Origin: JAPKZH01 sp964537875
GTDB lineage: Bacteria; Acidobacteriota; Aminicenantia; Aminicenantales; UBA4085
Length of the DNA stretch: 64,000 nucleotides
Direction of reading: 5' to 3'
Assembly: GCA_964537875.1 (NCBI GenBank)
Contig: CAZIDN010000008.1
Location: 1-64,000 of the forward strand
The position numbers and the translations under genes are program-made. How positions within the stretch are numbered: the first letter of the stretch is position 1; each line of letters starts with the position of its first letter. Below are positions 35,334-43,703 of the stretch, piece by piece. Under the pieces are notes generated by a model. The model was not told the origin of the DNA. It saw only the letters and a list, made by a program, of their open reading frames with translations, and did not search any database.

Positions 35334-37718
35334 TCAAAGCGCCGGATTAAAGTAAAGGATTTTCCGCTCCAACGGCTTGAATTCCAGGGCCAGACGAGAA
35401 TCGGAGAGCGGGAATCCTGCCCCTGAAAAAAAATCGAAAGCGGCGGCGGAAGGCGGACGTTTGAACTCGAAGGTCGCCTTTACAGGTTCGCTGAGCGCGT
35501 TGACGGCGATTAGATAGTATCCGGGCTGTAAAAGAGAAACAGTTCCCCCATCGGGAACTGTTCCCGGCTTTAACTCCTTAATAATTGCGTGGACCGCCGG
35601 GATGCCCGAGGCGTCGGTTTTGTCGCTGTCGGTCTTGAAATCCAGCCGGGCCTCCGGCGCTTGAATCGCCGGCAGCAACTGCCGCACTTCCCCCACCGTC
35701 TTTTTTAATCCCTCCCATAAATCCCTCTTCTCTTTAATAAAATAATCCCCCGATTTGTAAACATAATAAAACAACCCCTGCGCCTTGTGGGTAAGGGCCA
35801 GATACGTAAGCGCCTGAACCTCATCGCCCGTGGGGTCGCGGCCCAGGCCGGTTTCCCGGACGGCATCGGATCCATAGTTCCAACCGAAAGCCTGGATGAC
35901 TGCCCAGACTCTCTTGGCGGGATCGCTGCCGACGGCAGCATGAATCTCGTCCAGGTTGGCGCTCAGCCAGGACAGCGGCTCAAAGGGAATGGGATAGGGA
36001 TCGGTCATGATGATATCCGCGGCCGGCGCATAATCCACGGCCCGCCAGGACCGGTTCAGGACGATAACGCCCGGCTGACGGAATCCCTGCCGGAGAAGCG
36101 AGGCGCGCTTGTTGAAAATGATTTTCGGCGAAATGCCCCGGCCTTCGGGCTCATCTTCCAGGTACCAGCCCAGGATGGAGTCTGAATGGAGAGCCTCTAG
36201 AAAGGCGGGATTGCCGCGCTCCGTTCGCCTCGGGTCCTTCGGCTCACTCGCCGGCGATGACACATCATAACCGGGACGATCGGGCCGGGCTTGCCGTACA
36301 GCCGAAGGCGAGACAAGCACTTTCAGGTTGTTGGCGCGGGCTGCGGAAAGCGCCGGAAACAGAGAATCCGGGGCCGACGAGAAAAAAGAGGCGGCGTTAA
36401 AGCCGATCTCGTTTAATTCCTTGAAGTCTTCAGGGGGGACACCATACATCCCGATGGGGAAAAAATCTAAGTTCTGGAGTTCCGAGAAATGTGAGATGGC
36501 CGCGCTCCTCCCGGCCGCCGGCAATGACATTTTATCGTATTTCCCGCCTCTTGCCTCTTCGTTTGCCGCGCTCAAGGTGAGACCGCCGCGCCCAGAGGCC
36601 CGCGAGGACGGCAGAGAAACTTCCGGATATGCTTTTTCTAAATAAAAATATCTGGTTTCAGAGATAGCGAGCCGTGTTTTATACTGATAAATTTCCATCC
36701 GCCAGAACCATTTGCCTTTTTTTAGATCGTTTGGGACGAAAAGGGTGAGAACCTCAGAATCTCCGATAAAAGACTGGACCGGATTACCATTCGGGGCCGG
36801 GTTCCAATCTCGCTGGCCGCCGTCGGCATTATTTATCCGGAATTCTCGCCCATCCCGTCCCCTGAATTCTTTATCACGGGAGAGGACCAGGACAATATCC
36901 AGGAGGCGACCCGTTGGCGTCATTTCCCAGGTGAATTCAATCGACTCCCGGTTGATCCGAGCGCCGTTGGGCGGGCTTACGGGCGCAGCCATGATTTCCC
37001 GGAGGCTGAGGTCGTCCAGCCAGAGGACGTAATCGTCCCGGGGCACTTTTATGGCCAAGAATTTCGAAGCGGTTTCTGTCTTTTTCAACGCTGCCGGCGC
37101 TTGAAACAAAAGCGAGATCGTCTGCCATTTTCCTGAGGCCCAGAAATCGCTCAGCCTCCGCTCCTGGCCGAAGAGCGAAACCGTAGGATAGACGCCGTCG
37201 ATGTTTCGGTCGCGGATAAAGGAGCCTTCGAAGAGATAAGCCGCCCCCGGCTTGGCGGGCAGCCTAAGCCGGCAGGTCAGGCGCGCGTAATCGAGCGGAG
37301 CGATCATCGAAGCCCCGATGAAGAGGGAGCGTTTTCCGCCCGGGCGTGAGAACAAGTCCCAGAGAAAAAACGCCTCCGGCTCAAAACTCCAGATGTCTTT
37401 TTTGGACGGCGGATAATAGGCTTCGAAATCGCCGTTTTCGATCAAATTCGGGAAGCGCTCGGCGGGGCCGGCGGCGGAGTTGAGTGTTTGGGCCGAAGTC
37501 GCGCCCCTGCTTCCTCTTGCCCTCGAATCCGTCCCTGCCGAGGGGCGAGTTGCCTCGAGACCCTGGGCGGGGCGGGGCACAGTCAAAAGAGCCGCTATTG
37601 AAAAAAGAATCGCAAAACAGGCAATCCCGCAGTCGAACCCATGGCTGAAGAGGCGGAATGAAAAGCGAAAGGGGCGGGCGAGATTGCGTTCGCCTATTTT
37701 TTGATCTTGTCGAGGCAT
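35334..37718 (-). CDS. large secreted TIM-barrel (glycoside-hydrolase-like) protein
   Basis: A 794-residue protein with a long basic N-region and a membrane/signal segment (CGIACFAILFSIAALLTV). Residues 90-250 form a carbohydrate-binding-like beta-sandwich (NLIENGDFEAYYPPS to VLWLDDLSLREI), followed by an Fn3-like part (PVSPPNGARINRESIEFTW). A TIM-barrel occupies about residues 410-690 (FFPIGMYGVPPEDFKELNEIG, SILGWYLEDEPEG with a likely catalytic Glu, IIMTDPYPIPFEPLSW). A small beta domain closes it. It resembles glycosidase-like proteins of unknown substrate; polysaccharide trimming is possible. Its start overlaps the end of the TPR gene upstream by 25 bases. Confidence 0.65.
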   Translation of the reverse strand: MPRQDQKIGERNLARPFRFSFRLFSHGFDCGIACFAILFSIAALLTVPRPAQGLEATRPSAGTDSRARGSRGATSAQTLNSAAGPAERFPNLIENGDFEAYYPPSKKDIWSFEPEAFFLWDLFSRPGGKRSLFIGASMIAPLDYARLTCRLRLPAKPGAAYLFEGSFIRDRNIDGVYPTVSLFGQERRLSDFWASGKWQTISLLFQAPAALKKTETASKFLAIKVPRDDYVLWLDDLSLREIMAAPVSPPNGARINRESIEFTWEMTPTGRLLDIVLVLSRDKEFRGRDGREFRINNADGGQRDWNPAPNGNPVQSFIGDSEVLTLFVPNDLKKGKWFWRMEIYQYKTRLAISETRYFYLEKAYPEVSLPSSRASGRGGLTLSAANEEARGGKYDKMSLPAAGRSAAISHFSELQNLDFFPIGMYGVPPEDFKELNEIGFNAASFFSSAPDSLFPALSAARANNLKVLVSPSAVRQARPDRPGYDVSSPASEPKDPRRTERGNPAFLEALHSDSILGWYLEDEPEGRGISPKIIFNKRASLLRQGFRQPGVIVLNRSWRAVDYAPAADIIMTDPYPIPFEPLSWLSANLDEIHAAVGSDPAKRVWAVIQAFGWNYGSDAVRETGLGRDPTGDEVQALTYLALTHKAQGLFYYVYKSGDYFIKEKRDLWEGLKKTVGEVRQLLPAIQAPEARLDFKTDSDKTDASGIPAVHAIIKELKPGTVPDGGTVSLLQPGYYLIAVNALSEPVKATFEFKRPPSAAAFDFFSGAGFPLSDSRLALEFKPLERKILYFNPAL

Positions 37719-39349
37719 GACTTTCGGAGATCCCGCGTATCCTTGTAAAAGGGCGAGGCGGCCAGAACGATATCGAATGCGGCGGCCGCCAGATCATATT
37801 TTTTCTGTTCCATGAAAGCCCTGCCGAGAAAATAATGCAGCTCAATGTTTTTTCCGGCGATCTTTATCCCCTGTCCCAGGACAGTCGCCGCCTTGTCGAA
37901 GGATTTCTCCCTGATATAGACATCGCCGAGATCCACATAGATGCGGACGTTGCCCGGATAATACTTGAGGAGGAGCTCGAGCAGCTCAGCCGCTTCCTTA
38001 TATTGTTTTTGCCGGATATAGACGGCTTCGATTTCAAAATAGATGTCCGTGTTGTACGGGTCGGACTGCAGGGCTTCGATTAAGAAGTTGAGTTTCTTGC
38101 CGGGATCCAGCTCGGCGCGGGCTTTCTGGAGCAAGACCTGAGAGTCCTTGATGCGGAGGGCTTCGATGTCGGCCAGGCTGACTATATAGTGCTCGACGTC
38201 CATATATTTCTTATCGATCTCCTGGACCCGGGCGAAGGCCTGTTTGGCCTTGTCGTAATCCTGCTGGTCGAAATATAGCTTGCCCAGCCCATAATGGACA
38301 GCCGGATCGCCGGGGAGGAGAGAGGCAGCCTTTTCGAACGAGGAAAGGGCTTCTTTGTTCTTTTGCTCGGCGAGATAAATCTTGCCCAGCTCAAAGTGGG
38401 CCGGGCCGTTTTTTGGGTTTACGTCGAGCAGGTCTTCTATAACGGCGCGGGCATCCTTGAATTTTTTCTGATCGAAGTAACGCGCGGAAAGGCGGAAGAA
38501 GGGGTCGGGGTTTCTTTTATCTTTTTTAATGGAATCCTTAAGCTGCTTGATCTCGGCTGCGACGGCCTCAGACGGAGAAACGGGAGGGGCCGGAGATGTT
38601 TTCGTCTTAGAGGCGGGTTCCGTGGTTTGAGTGGACTGTTTGGCCGGCTTTCCGGACAAGTCCTCGGCTTTTTTCGAATCCGCTTCTTTCTTGGAAGTTG
38701 AGGGAGGAGGCGCGGCCTGCTGAGGCTTAGAGTCTGCTTCTTTCTTGGAGGAGGATGCCGGAGGCTGGGATTCGGGTTTAGTTTTCGATTTGGGTTCGGT
38801 TTTGGACGCGACCACGCCGCTTCCGGCGGCCTTGGTCTCAAGACGCGCAAAGGCGGCATTGAGCTCGAGATATTTGACCTCGAGGTCTTCGGGGAGCTTG
38901 AGGTTCTTCAAGTGGGTCTGGAGCCTGAGCCGCTTGATCTCGTCATAATAATATTTGGTTTTATCGGCATTCTTGAGGTGGGAGTAGCTGACCTCGAGGT
39001 AGATATAACATTCAAGGAGCTTCGGTGGATTGTCGACGAATCCGAAAAAGGCGATCTCGAAATTCGAGACGGCGCCGACAAAATCCCCGTTCTGGAAGAA
39101 ATACTTGCCGTCCTCATAAAGCTTCAGGTAGAACGGGTCTACCTGCTCGGTGATTTGGGCCTGAAGGAAAGGAACGAACGCGGCAGAGACGAGAATTAGG
39201 AAAATGAGTGGACATAATGCCCATTTCCGGGATATTCCGCGGGATATTCCGTGACACACACCGAATTTTCCAATTCGGCTGATGTCCCAGCGAGAAAATT
39301 GGGACACGTCCCCGGGCGCATGTCCCACTATTTTTTTCTCTACCGTCAT
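37694..39349 (-). CDS. TPR-repeat protein with signal anchor and charged linker
   Basis: About 551 residues: a hydrophobic segment (ALCPLIFLILVSAAFVPFLQAQ), an N-terminal helical domain, a long Lys/Ser/Pro/Glu-rich linker with repeated SKKEADSK units (residues about 180-270), then at least six TPR units (AHFELGKIYLAEQKNKEALSSFEKA, AVHYGLGKLYFDQQDYDKAKQAF and others). It is a periplasmic scaffold by structure. The ATG at 39349 lies in repeat-like noncoding-looking sequence rich in GGGACRTG words; a GTG at 39259, with GGAAAA upstream, gives a normal 35-residue signal peptide and may be the real start. It is coupled to the TIM-barrel gene. Confidence 0.75.
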   Translation of the reverse strand: MTVEKKIVGHAPGDVSQFSRWDISRIGKFGVCHGISRGISRKWALCPLIFLILVSAAFVPFLQAQITEQVDPFYLKLYEDGKYFFQNGDFVGAVSNFEIAFFGFVDNPPKLLECYIYLEVSYSHLKNADKTKYYYDEIKRLRLQTHLKNLKLPEDLEVKYLELNAAFARLETKAAGSGVVASKTEPKSKTKPESQPPASSSKKEADSKPQQAAPPPSTSKKEADSKKAEDLSGKPAKQSTQTTEPASKTKTSPAPPVSPSEAVAAEIKQLKDSIKKDKRNPDPFFRLSARYFDQKKFKDARAVIEDLLDVNPKNGPAHFELGKIYLAEQKNKEALSSFEKAASLLPGDPAVHYGLGKLYFDQQDYDKAKQAFARVQEIDKKYMDVEHYIVSLADIEALRIKDSQVLLQKARAELDPGKKLNFLIEALQSDPYNTDIYFEIEAVYIRQKQYKEAAELLELLLKYYPGNVRIYVDLGDVYIREKSFDKAATVLGQGIKIAGKNIELHYFLGRAFMEQKKYDLAAAAFDIVLAASPFYKDTRDLRKSCLDKIKK

Positions 39350-39453
39350 CTCTTTAAATTTTAATGTCCCTGGGGGACGCGCCCCTCCGGGCAGCGTCCC
39401 CATTTTTTCTTAAAATATCGGGGGGCGCTTAAGCAATCAGCTGAGCTCGCACA

Positions 39454-39614
39454 TGTCCCCAAATCTTAAGATTCCAGGTACGCATAATCATACCGATTCC
39501 CCCCTAGATTATCAAGCAAAATCCGCATCAATCCCTCTTTGAAAAAGGGGGGAAATCCGTGACAGTTCCGTCTTCTTTCTCCCCCTTTGAAAAAGTGGGA
39601 GAAAGCGGGATTTC
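39454..39614. repeat. REP-like palindromic repeats upstream of the C1 peptidase stop
   Basis: The gap between the TPR and peptidase genes contains a GGGGACATGTG word (on the - strand, 39452-39463) and two copies of a CCCTCTTTGAAAAAGGGGG-like semi-palindrome (39533-39554 and 39580-39600). The first copy also pairs with TTCCCCCC at 39497-39504. Such words are dispersed repeats in many genomes. Only the last two bases overlap the peptidase gene. Confidence 0.55.
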
Positions 39615-40551
39615 AAACGTTGAATTCGCCCGTATCAATCCACTCTTTCTTTAAAATGGACCAGAAGTCCTCGGCCAGACCCCTCAAGACATACTCATAG
39701 GGCAGCCAGCCATAGCCGCCCTCTCCCCATCCCGTCCCCCAGGAATTGCGGATGAGGAGGGCGCCGGTCGTTTCATCGCCGCTGGTCCTGTTGGCGATCT
39801 TGACGCGGTCATCATAGCCGACGGCGACAACAGCGTGCCCTCCCAGGATCCGCTCGGAGCGCGCGGGAAACGGGATAGCGCCTCGGTCGTCGGCCATCTC
39901 GATGGAGCTGTAGACCGTGAAGCCGAACATCGAAGGATGACCGGCCGCGAGGTGAGTCTTGACGCGGCTGAGGATGGTCGTCGGAAGGAGCCCCGGCGGG
40001 TCGTGCCTGTAATACTGAATGGTCTTATAGTTCTGGGCGAACGCATAGCAAAAGGCCGGCGGCTCTTTGTCGAATTTCTCTCCGTCGTCGGTATAAGGCC
40101 AGTACTCCTCGGGAGGGACGCCGAAGAGGACCATGCCGCCGATCGTGGTCCGGAGGTAGGCGCCCGTATCGCCCTTCATTTTCATCAGGTTGCGCGTGAC
40201 CTTGTAAAGGAAGAGGCGCGAAGCATCGATGTGCCGGCCAAAGGACTTGCGCTCGTAGTATTCGATGACGCCGGCGCCGGCATGGGCCGTGCAAGCGCCG
40301 AGGTTCCGCTGGTCCTCGACGGCCGAGCACCACTCGCGGAGGTCAAGAGAGACGGGGCGAGCGAAGGGTTTGGCGGGTGTTTTTTTTGTCGAAACGGCCC
40401 GGACCCCGCCCCTGCCCGCAAGATCGCGGCCGAGAGGGAAGCCGGTCGGCAGGAGGATTTCGCGGATCGTTCCGGTGTCCTCGGTGTAATCCCTGAAATC
40501 CGGATAGTCAGGAATCCACCCAAACACATGCTTTTTAAGGTCATTGGTCAT
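39613..40551 (-). CDS. papain-like (C1 family) cysteine peptidase
   Basis: A 312-residue C1-family peptidase. The N-terminal GWIPDYPDFRDYT is the usual lead of this bacterial group. The catalytic Cys is in RNLGACTAHAGAGVIEYY near residue 97, the His in ILGGHAVVAVGYDD near residue 238, and the Asn in IRNSWGTGWGEGGYGWLPYEYV near residue 270. No signal peptide and no propeptide of the cathepsin type are seen, so it may act in the cytoplasm or leave by another route. It is a single gene, flanked by repeat-containing gaps on both sides. Target unknown. Confidence 0.9.
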   Translation of the reverse strand: MTNDLKKHVFGWIPDYPDFRDYTEDTGTIREILLPTGFPLGRDLAGRGGVRAVSTKKTPAKPFARPVSLDLREWCSAVEDQRNLGACTAHAGAGVIEYYERKSFGRHIDASRLFLYKVTRNLMKMKGDTGAYLRTTIGGMVLFGVPPEEYWPYTDDGEKFDKEPPAFCYAFAQNYKTIQYYRHDPPGLLPTTILSRVKTHLAAGHPSMFGFTVYSSIEMADDRGAIPFPARSERILGGHAVVAVGYDDRVKIANRTSGDETTGALLIRNSWGTGWGEGGYGWLPYEYVLRGLAEDFWSILKKEWIDTGEFNV

Positions 40552-40728
40552 GGCCGTACTCCTTTAAAGGGCAAAAACAAAATTGGGAAAAGGCTATACC
40601 CGCAACTCTCTTTTAAGATATCCGACCTGCCGCATTGGGTATGCTGTCCCTTATTAAGGACGATTTCGGCGGGCTAAATTCTCACGCCGTTTGGAAATAT
40701 TGATCGAGGATAAAAGCATCTCCAAGCT

Positions 40729-40867
40729 TGTGATTTCAAAGAGGTGTTGGAATCGATCCTAAGGCCCCATAGCGGAGGGGGGCCCCGTCGGCTTTTCGAC
40801 GGGGGGAACCGACGGGACTGGTTCCCCAGGGGGCCGGGAGCGATTCCAACACCTCTTTGAAATCACA
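40729..40867. repeat. 139-bp inverted-repeat element (27-bp perfect arms)
   Basis: Bases 40729-40755 and 40841-40867 are perfect 27-base reverse complements. The interior holds further pairing (GTCGG...CCGAC, GGTTCCCC/GGGGGGAACC), giving a strong hairpin overall. It sits in the 379-base gap between divergent genes (peptidase and F0 operon); apart from it I see nothing in that gap except a TACAAT at 40918 near the atpZ-like start. No transposase. It looks like a MITE or large REP element. Confidence 0.8.
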
Positions 40868-40930
40868 TATTTCGAGACAGTTACAACGAGGACATAGGTA
40901 TTCCATCGCTAATTTGTTACAATATGCGGC

Positions 40931-41149
40931 GTGAAGTTTCGCATTTTCGCAGATTTGTGGTCCTTGGCGCTCATGCTGCCGTCATCGATCGCGATAGGGC
41001 TGTTGATGGGGTATTTCCTGGATAAGTGGCTCGGCACCGGCCCCTGGCTTCTTCTCGTTTTTTCCCTGTTGGGCGCCGCTTCCGGCCTGATCGGCTTGAT
41101 CCGGGGCATCAATAAATACAACAAAGATCCGGATATCGACAAGGATTGA
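40931..41149 (+). CDS. AtpZ/AtpI-like small membrane protein of the ATP synthase cluster
   Basis: A 72-residue protein with two membrane helices (SLALMLPSSIAIGLLMGYFLD and PWLLLVFSLLGAASGLIGLI) joined by KWLGTGP. This matches the AtpZ family (often called AtpI-like), which assists assembly or Mg/Ca handling of F-type ATPases. The GTG start lies only about seven bases after a TACAAT -10-like box, so the message could be nearly leaderless. It leads the F0 genes with 18 bases to the next start. Confidence 0.8.
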   Translation: MKFRIFADLWSLALMLPSSIAIGLLMGYFLDKWLGTGPWLLLVFSLLGAASGLIGLIRGINKYNKDPDIDKD

Positions 41150-41167
41150 GCGACCTAGGAGATGAGC

Positions 41168-41560
41168 ATGCAGACCGATCCTATAGAAGAAAATATCATC
41201 CGCCGGATCCCATTTGAAATCATTATTTTAGCAGCCATTCTGGGTATCGCGGCCGGTCTGATCTTCGACTTGCTCGCAGGTCTCTTTTTCTTTGCCGGAG
41301 GGGCGCTGGCGGCCCTCTCCTTCCTCTGGCTCAAGCAGTCTCTGACCCGGGTCCTCCTCCGGGAGAAGGCCAAGGCCGTCCGTTCGGGCATCCTCCTCTA
41401 CGTCTTCCGCCTGATATTGATTCTTGGCCTATTTTTCATTATAATTTTGGCCTATCCGAATAAGCTTCTGGCGTTTGCTGCAGGCTTTTCGACGGTGATT
41501 CCCGTTTTCCTGGGCGAAACGGCCGTAGCCCTCGCCCGGATGAAACAATGGAAGAATTAG
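41168..41560 (+). CDS. atpI: ATP synthase subunit I-like protein
   Basis: About 130 residues with four membrane helices (EIIILAAILGIAAGLIFDLL, LFFFAGGALAALSFLWLK, SGILLYVFRLILILGLFFIIILAY, AAGFSTVIPVFLGETAVAL). The family (ATP synthase I) helps assemble the c-ring. I chose the ATG at 41168 because AGGAG sits six bases upstream; the ATG at 41162 would touch it. It overlaps the subunit a gene by 13 bases, so translation is coupled. Confidence 0.75.
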   Translation: MQTDPIEENIIRRIPFEIIILAAILGIAAGLIFDLLAGLFFFAGGALAALSFLWLKQSLTRVLLREKAKAVRSGILLYVFRLILILGLFFIIILAYPNKLLAFAAGFSTVIPVFLGETAVALARMKQWKN

Positions 41561-42303
41561 AGCACCCGCTAGCCATCGTCATTCTGTTCAACAAGCTCCT
41601 TGGCCCGCCGGTCGCCGCCCTGCTCGGCCTGGCCGGCATCCATGTCAAGAACCCCCACGATTTCATCCCCGACTATATCATCATGGTCATCCTCGTGGCC
41701 GCTTTTCTGGTCGTTTTTTTGGGAATAGCCTCGCGGCGGCGCTCGCTCGTGCCCAGGGGGATGCAGAACGTGTTCGAGCTCCTCATTGGCGCTCTGGAAG
41801 GCCTGCTTGTCGACATCATCGGCCCGGAAGGGAAGAAGTATCTTCCGATGATCGGAACGGTCGGGCTGTTCATCCTCTGTTCGAACCTGCTCGGCCTCTT
41901 CCCCGGCCTTATGTCGCCGACCAGCAAGCTCAATGTCACGCTCGGCTGCGCGCTGACGGTGTTCGTCTATTACCACTACCAGGGGATCAAATCGAACGGA
42001 CTGCTCAAATATCTCAAGTATTTTTCGGGACCCTCGCCTTTTCTGGCTCCCCTGATGGTCCCCATCGAGCTGATCAGCCACTTTTCCCGGCCCTTATCGC
42101 TCTCGATCCGGCTCTTCAGCAATATCTTTGCCGAAGAAGTGCTGATCGTGGTCATCGCCTCGATCATCCCTTATTTTCTGCCGCTTCCGTTTATGGTGCT
42201 GTCGCTGTTCACGAGTGTTCTCCAGGCCTTTGTTTTCGTGCTCCTCGCCTGCATCTATATTTCCGGGGCCGTCGCCCATGAAGAGGAACATGAATCTCGA
42301 TAA
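41548..42303 (+). CDS. atpB: F0F1 ATP synthase subunit a
   Basis: A 251-residue membrane protein of the F0 stator. The essential Arg is Arg188 in RPLSLSIRLFSNIFAEE, and the following helices (VLIVVIASIIPYFLPLPFMVL, VLQAFVFVLLACIYISGAVAHEEEH) are those that face the c-ring. The early part has the usual NVFELLIGALEGLLVDIIGPEG. Length is normal. It lies between atpI and atpE. It carries protons or sodium ions past the c-ring. Confidence 0.95.
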   Translation: MEELEHPLAIVILFNKLLGPPVAALLGLAGIHVKNPHDFIPDYIIMVILVAAFLVVFLGIASRRRSLVPRGMQNVFELLIGALEGLLVDIIGPEGKKYLPMIGTVGLFILCSNLLGLFPGLMSPTSKLNVTLGCALTVFVYYHYQGIKSNGLLKYLKYFSGPSPFLAPLMVPIELISHFSRPLSLSIRLFSNIFAEEVLIVVIASIIPYFLPLPFMVLSLFTSVLQAFVFVLLACIYISGAVAHEEEHESR

Positions 42304-42330
42304 TACCGAAACCTCGAAAGGAGTTTTACC

Positions 42331-42675
42331 ATGACCAAGAAATCTAAAGCATTCGGCCTTCTGCTCTTCTTCCTGTTGATCGCCGGCGCGCCACTCCTGG
42401 CCCAGGAAGCGACGCTGACCGAGTCCAAGGTCTCCCTTTACAAGCTCTCCATCATCGTCAGCGGCGCCATTATCACCCTGGCCGTCTCCGCCGGCGCCTT
42501 CTGCCAGGCCAAGGCTCTCAGCGCCGCCTGCGAAGGGATCTCCAGGAATCCTCAAGCCGGCCCGCATATCCGCTTCCTCCTGCTTTTGGGGCTGATCCTG
42601 ATCGAAACTCTGGTCATTTACGCCCTGCTCGTCACCTTCATCATCCTGATGGGGAAGTGGAAAGGCGGATTCTAG
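42331..42675 (+). CDS. atpE: F0F1 ATP synthase subunit c with N-terminal extension
   Basis: A 114-residue c subunit. An N-terminal signal-like segment (AFGLLLFFLLIAGAPLLAQE) precedes the hairpin: helix 1 ISGAIITLAV..., the polar loop SRNPQAG (residues 71-77) and helix 2 with the ion-binding Glu92. Around it are Gln59, Thr93 and Tyr97, in positions equal to Gln32, Ser66 and Tyr70 of the sodium-binding Ilyobacter c-ring, while the Thr67 place is Leu. Sodium coupling is possible, not shown. AAAGGAG precedes the ATG. No F1 gene follows, so the synthase genes are split. Confidence 0.92.
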   Translation: MTKKSKAFGLLLFFLLIAGAPLLAQEATLTESKVSLYKLSIIVSGAIITLAVSAGAFCQAKALSAACEGISRNPQAGPHIRFLLLLGLILIETLVIYALLVTFIILMGKWKGGF

Positions 42676-42696
42676 ACACGCCTCGGGGATGACCTG

Positions 42697-42719
42697 GGGG
42701 CGTTTGTTTGAAACGCCCC
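42697..42719 (+). terminator. hairpin after atpE
   Basis: GGGGCGTTT and AAACGCCCC (42697-42705 and 42711-42719) form a nine-base stem with a five-base loop. No T-tract follows, so it may be an attenuator, an mRNA stabiliser or a weak terminator. Confidence 0.45.
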
Positions 42720-42744
42720 TAAAACAAACCCAAGAAAAAGGCTG

Positions 42745-43620
42745 ATGGCCGCGAACATTTTTAGGATCCTCGGCTTGACCTTCAAGAGGTTCAATACCGA
42801 CAAGTGTTTCAGCCATTCGATCATCATTTCCTACTTTTGCTTTCTTTGCGCCGTCCCCCTGATCGCTCTCTTCGCCTTCGCCACGACGAAACTTCTTGGA
42901 AGCTCGGAGATCGCCGTCCGGAGCCTCAATGTCTTTACCAAAGAATTTTTCGACAAGTACGACCCCTCGTTCTTTTCAAAGCTCAGCGGGGTGTCCAAAA
43001 ATATCAGCAGCCTGGGCTGGTTCGGCCTCCTCGGATCGCTCATCGCCGGAAGCTTCCTCTTCTCCAACCTGATCTATTCGATCAATTTCATCTTCAAGGC
43101 CAGCTCGCAGAAGTCGTTTTTCTACAACCGGCTGATGGAATACATCATCATGCTCATCATCGCCGTGATCCTCATTTTTTCGCTGTCGATCACGGCGGTC
43201 TGGACCGCCCTCCACCGGATCATCAAGGAGAGCGCCTTCGTGGCCGACACCCTGAACCCGAAGGTCCTCCCTCTCATTGACAATTTCCTGATCCAGTATC
43301 TCATGCCTTTCATGCTGGGATTTTTGGTGCTTTTTGTCCTCTACAAATTCATTCCCGAGGTCAAAGTCCATACCCGGGCGGCGCTGGTCGCGGCGGCGAT
43401 CGGTTCGATCCTCTGGGAAATCTTCAAGCGGATTTTCGTCGTCTACATCGCCCATTTTTCGGCGATCGGAGTTGTCCTGGACAAGCTCCTGAAGGGCACA
43501 CTGACATCCATCATTTTCTTCCTGTTGTGGATCTCGTTCTCGCTGGCCATTCTCCTCTGGGGGGCGGAGCTGGCGGCCGTGCTCAACGAAAGGATCGACG
43601 AGCGCAGGGCCCGAGCCTAG
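42745..43620 (+). CDS. YihY/virulence factor BrkB family membrane protein
   Basis: A 291-residue inner-membrane protein with six helices. Family marks are HSIIISYFCFLCAVPLIALFAF at the N-terminus, LGWFGLLGSLIAGSFLFSNLIYSINFIFK, and YKFIPEVKVHTRAALVAAAIGSILWEIFKR near residue 200. The C-terminal helix (TSIIFFLLWISFSLAILLWGAELAAVLNE) contains the conserved GAE. BrkB/YihY proteins were once thought to be RNase BN; they are now seen as transporters of unknown substrate. Start after AAGGCTG. It follows a hairpin after atpE, so it may be a separate unit. Confidence 0.9.
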   Translation: MAANIFRILGLTFKRFNTDKCFSHSIIISYFCFLCAVPLIALFAFATTKLLGSSEIAVRSLNVFTKEFFDKYDPSFFSKLSGVSKNISSLGWFGLLGSLIAGSFLFSNLIYSINFIFKASSQKSFFYNRLMEYIIMLIIAVILIFSLSITAVWTALHRIIKESAFVADTLNPKVLPLIDNFLIQYLMPFMLGFLVLFVLYKFIPEVKVHTRAALVAAAIGSILWEIFKRIFVVYIAHFSAIGVVLDKLLKGTLTSIIFFLLWISFSLAILLWGAELAAVLNERIDERRARA

Positions 43621-43703
43621 ATTCGCCTTAGAATAACATGGCCTTCTTTGGGTTTATTAAAAGAGGCCTTTCTGCTGAAATGGTTGAATATCGGGAGGTT
43701 GCC

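Noticed and set aside
35154..35426. 90-residue + strand open frame
   Set aside because: It straddles the polymerase remnant and the 3' end of the opposite-strand TIM-barrel gene; no independent coding signal.
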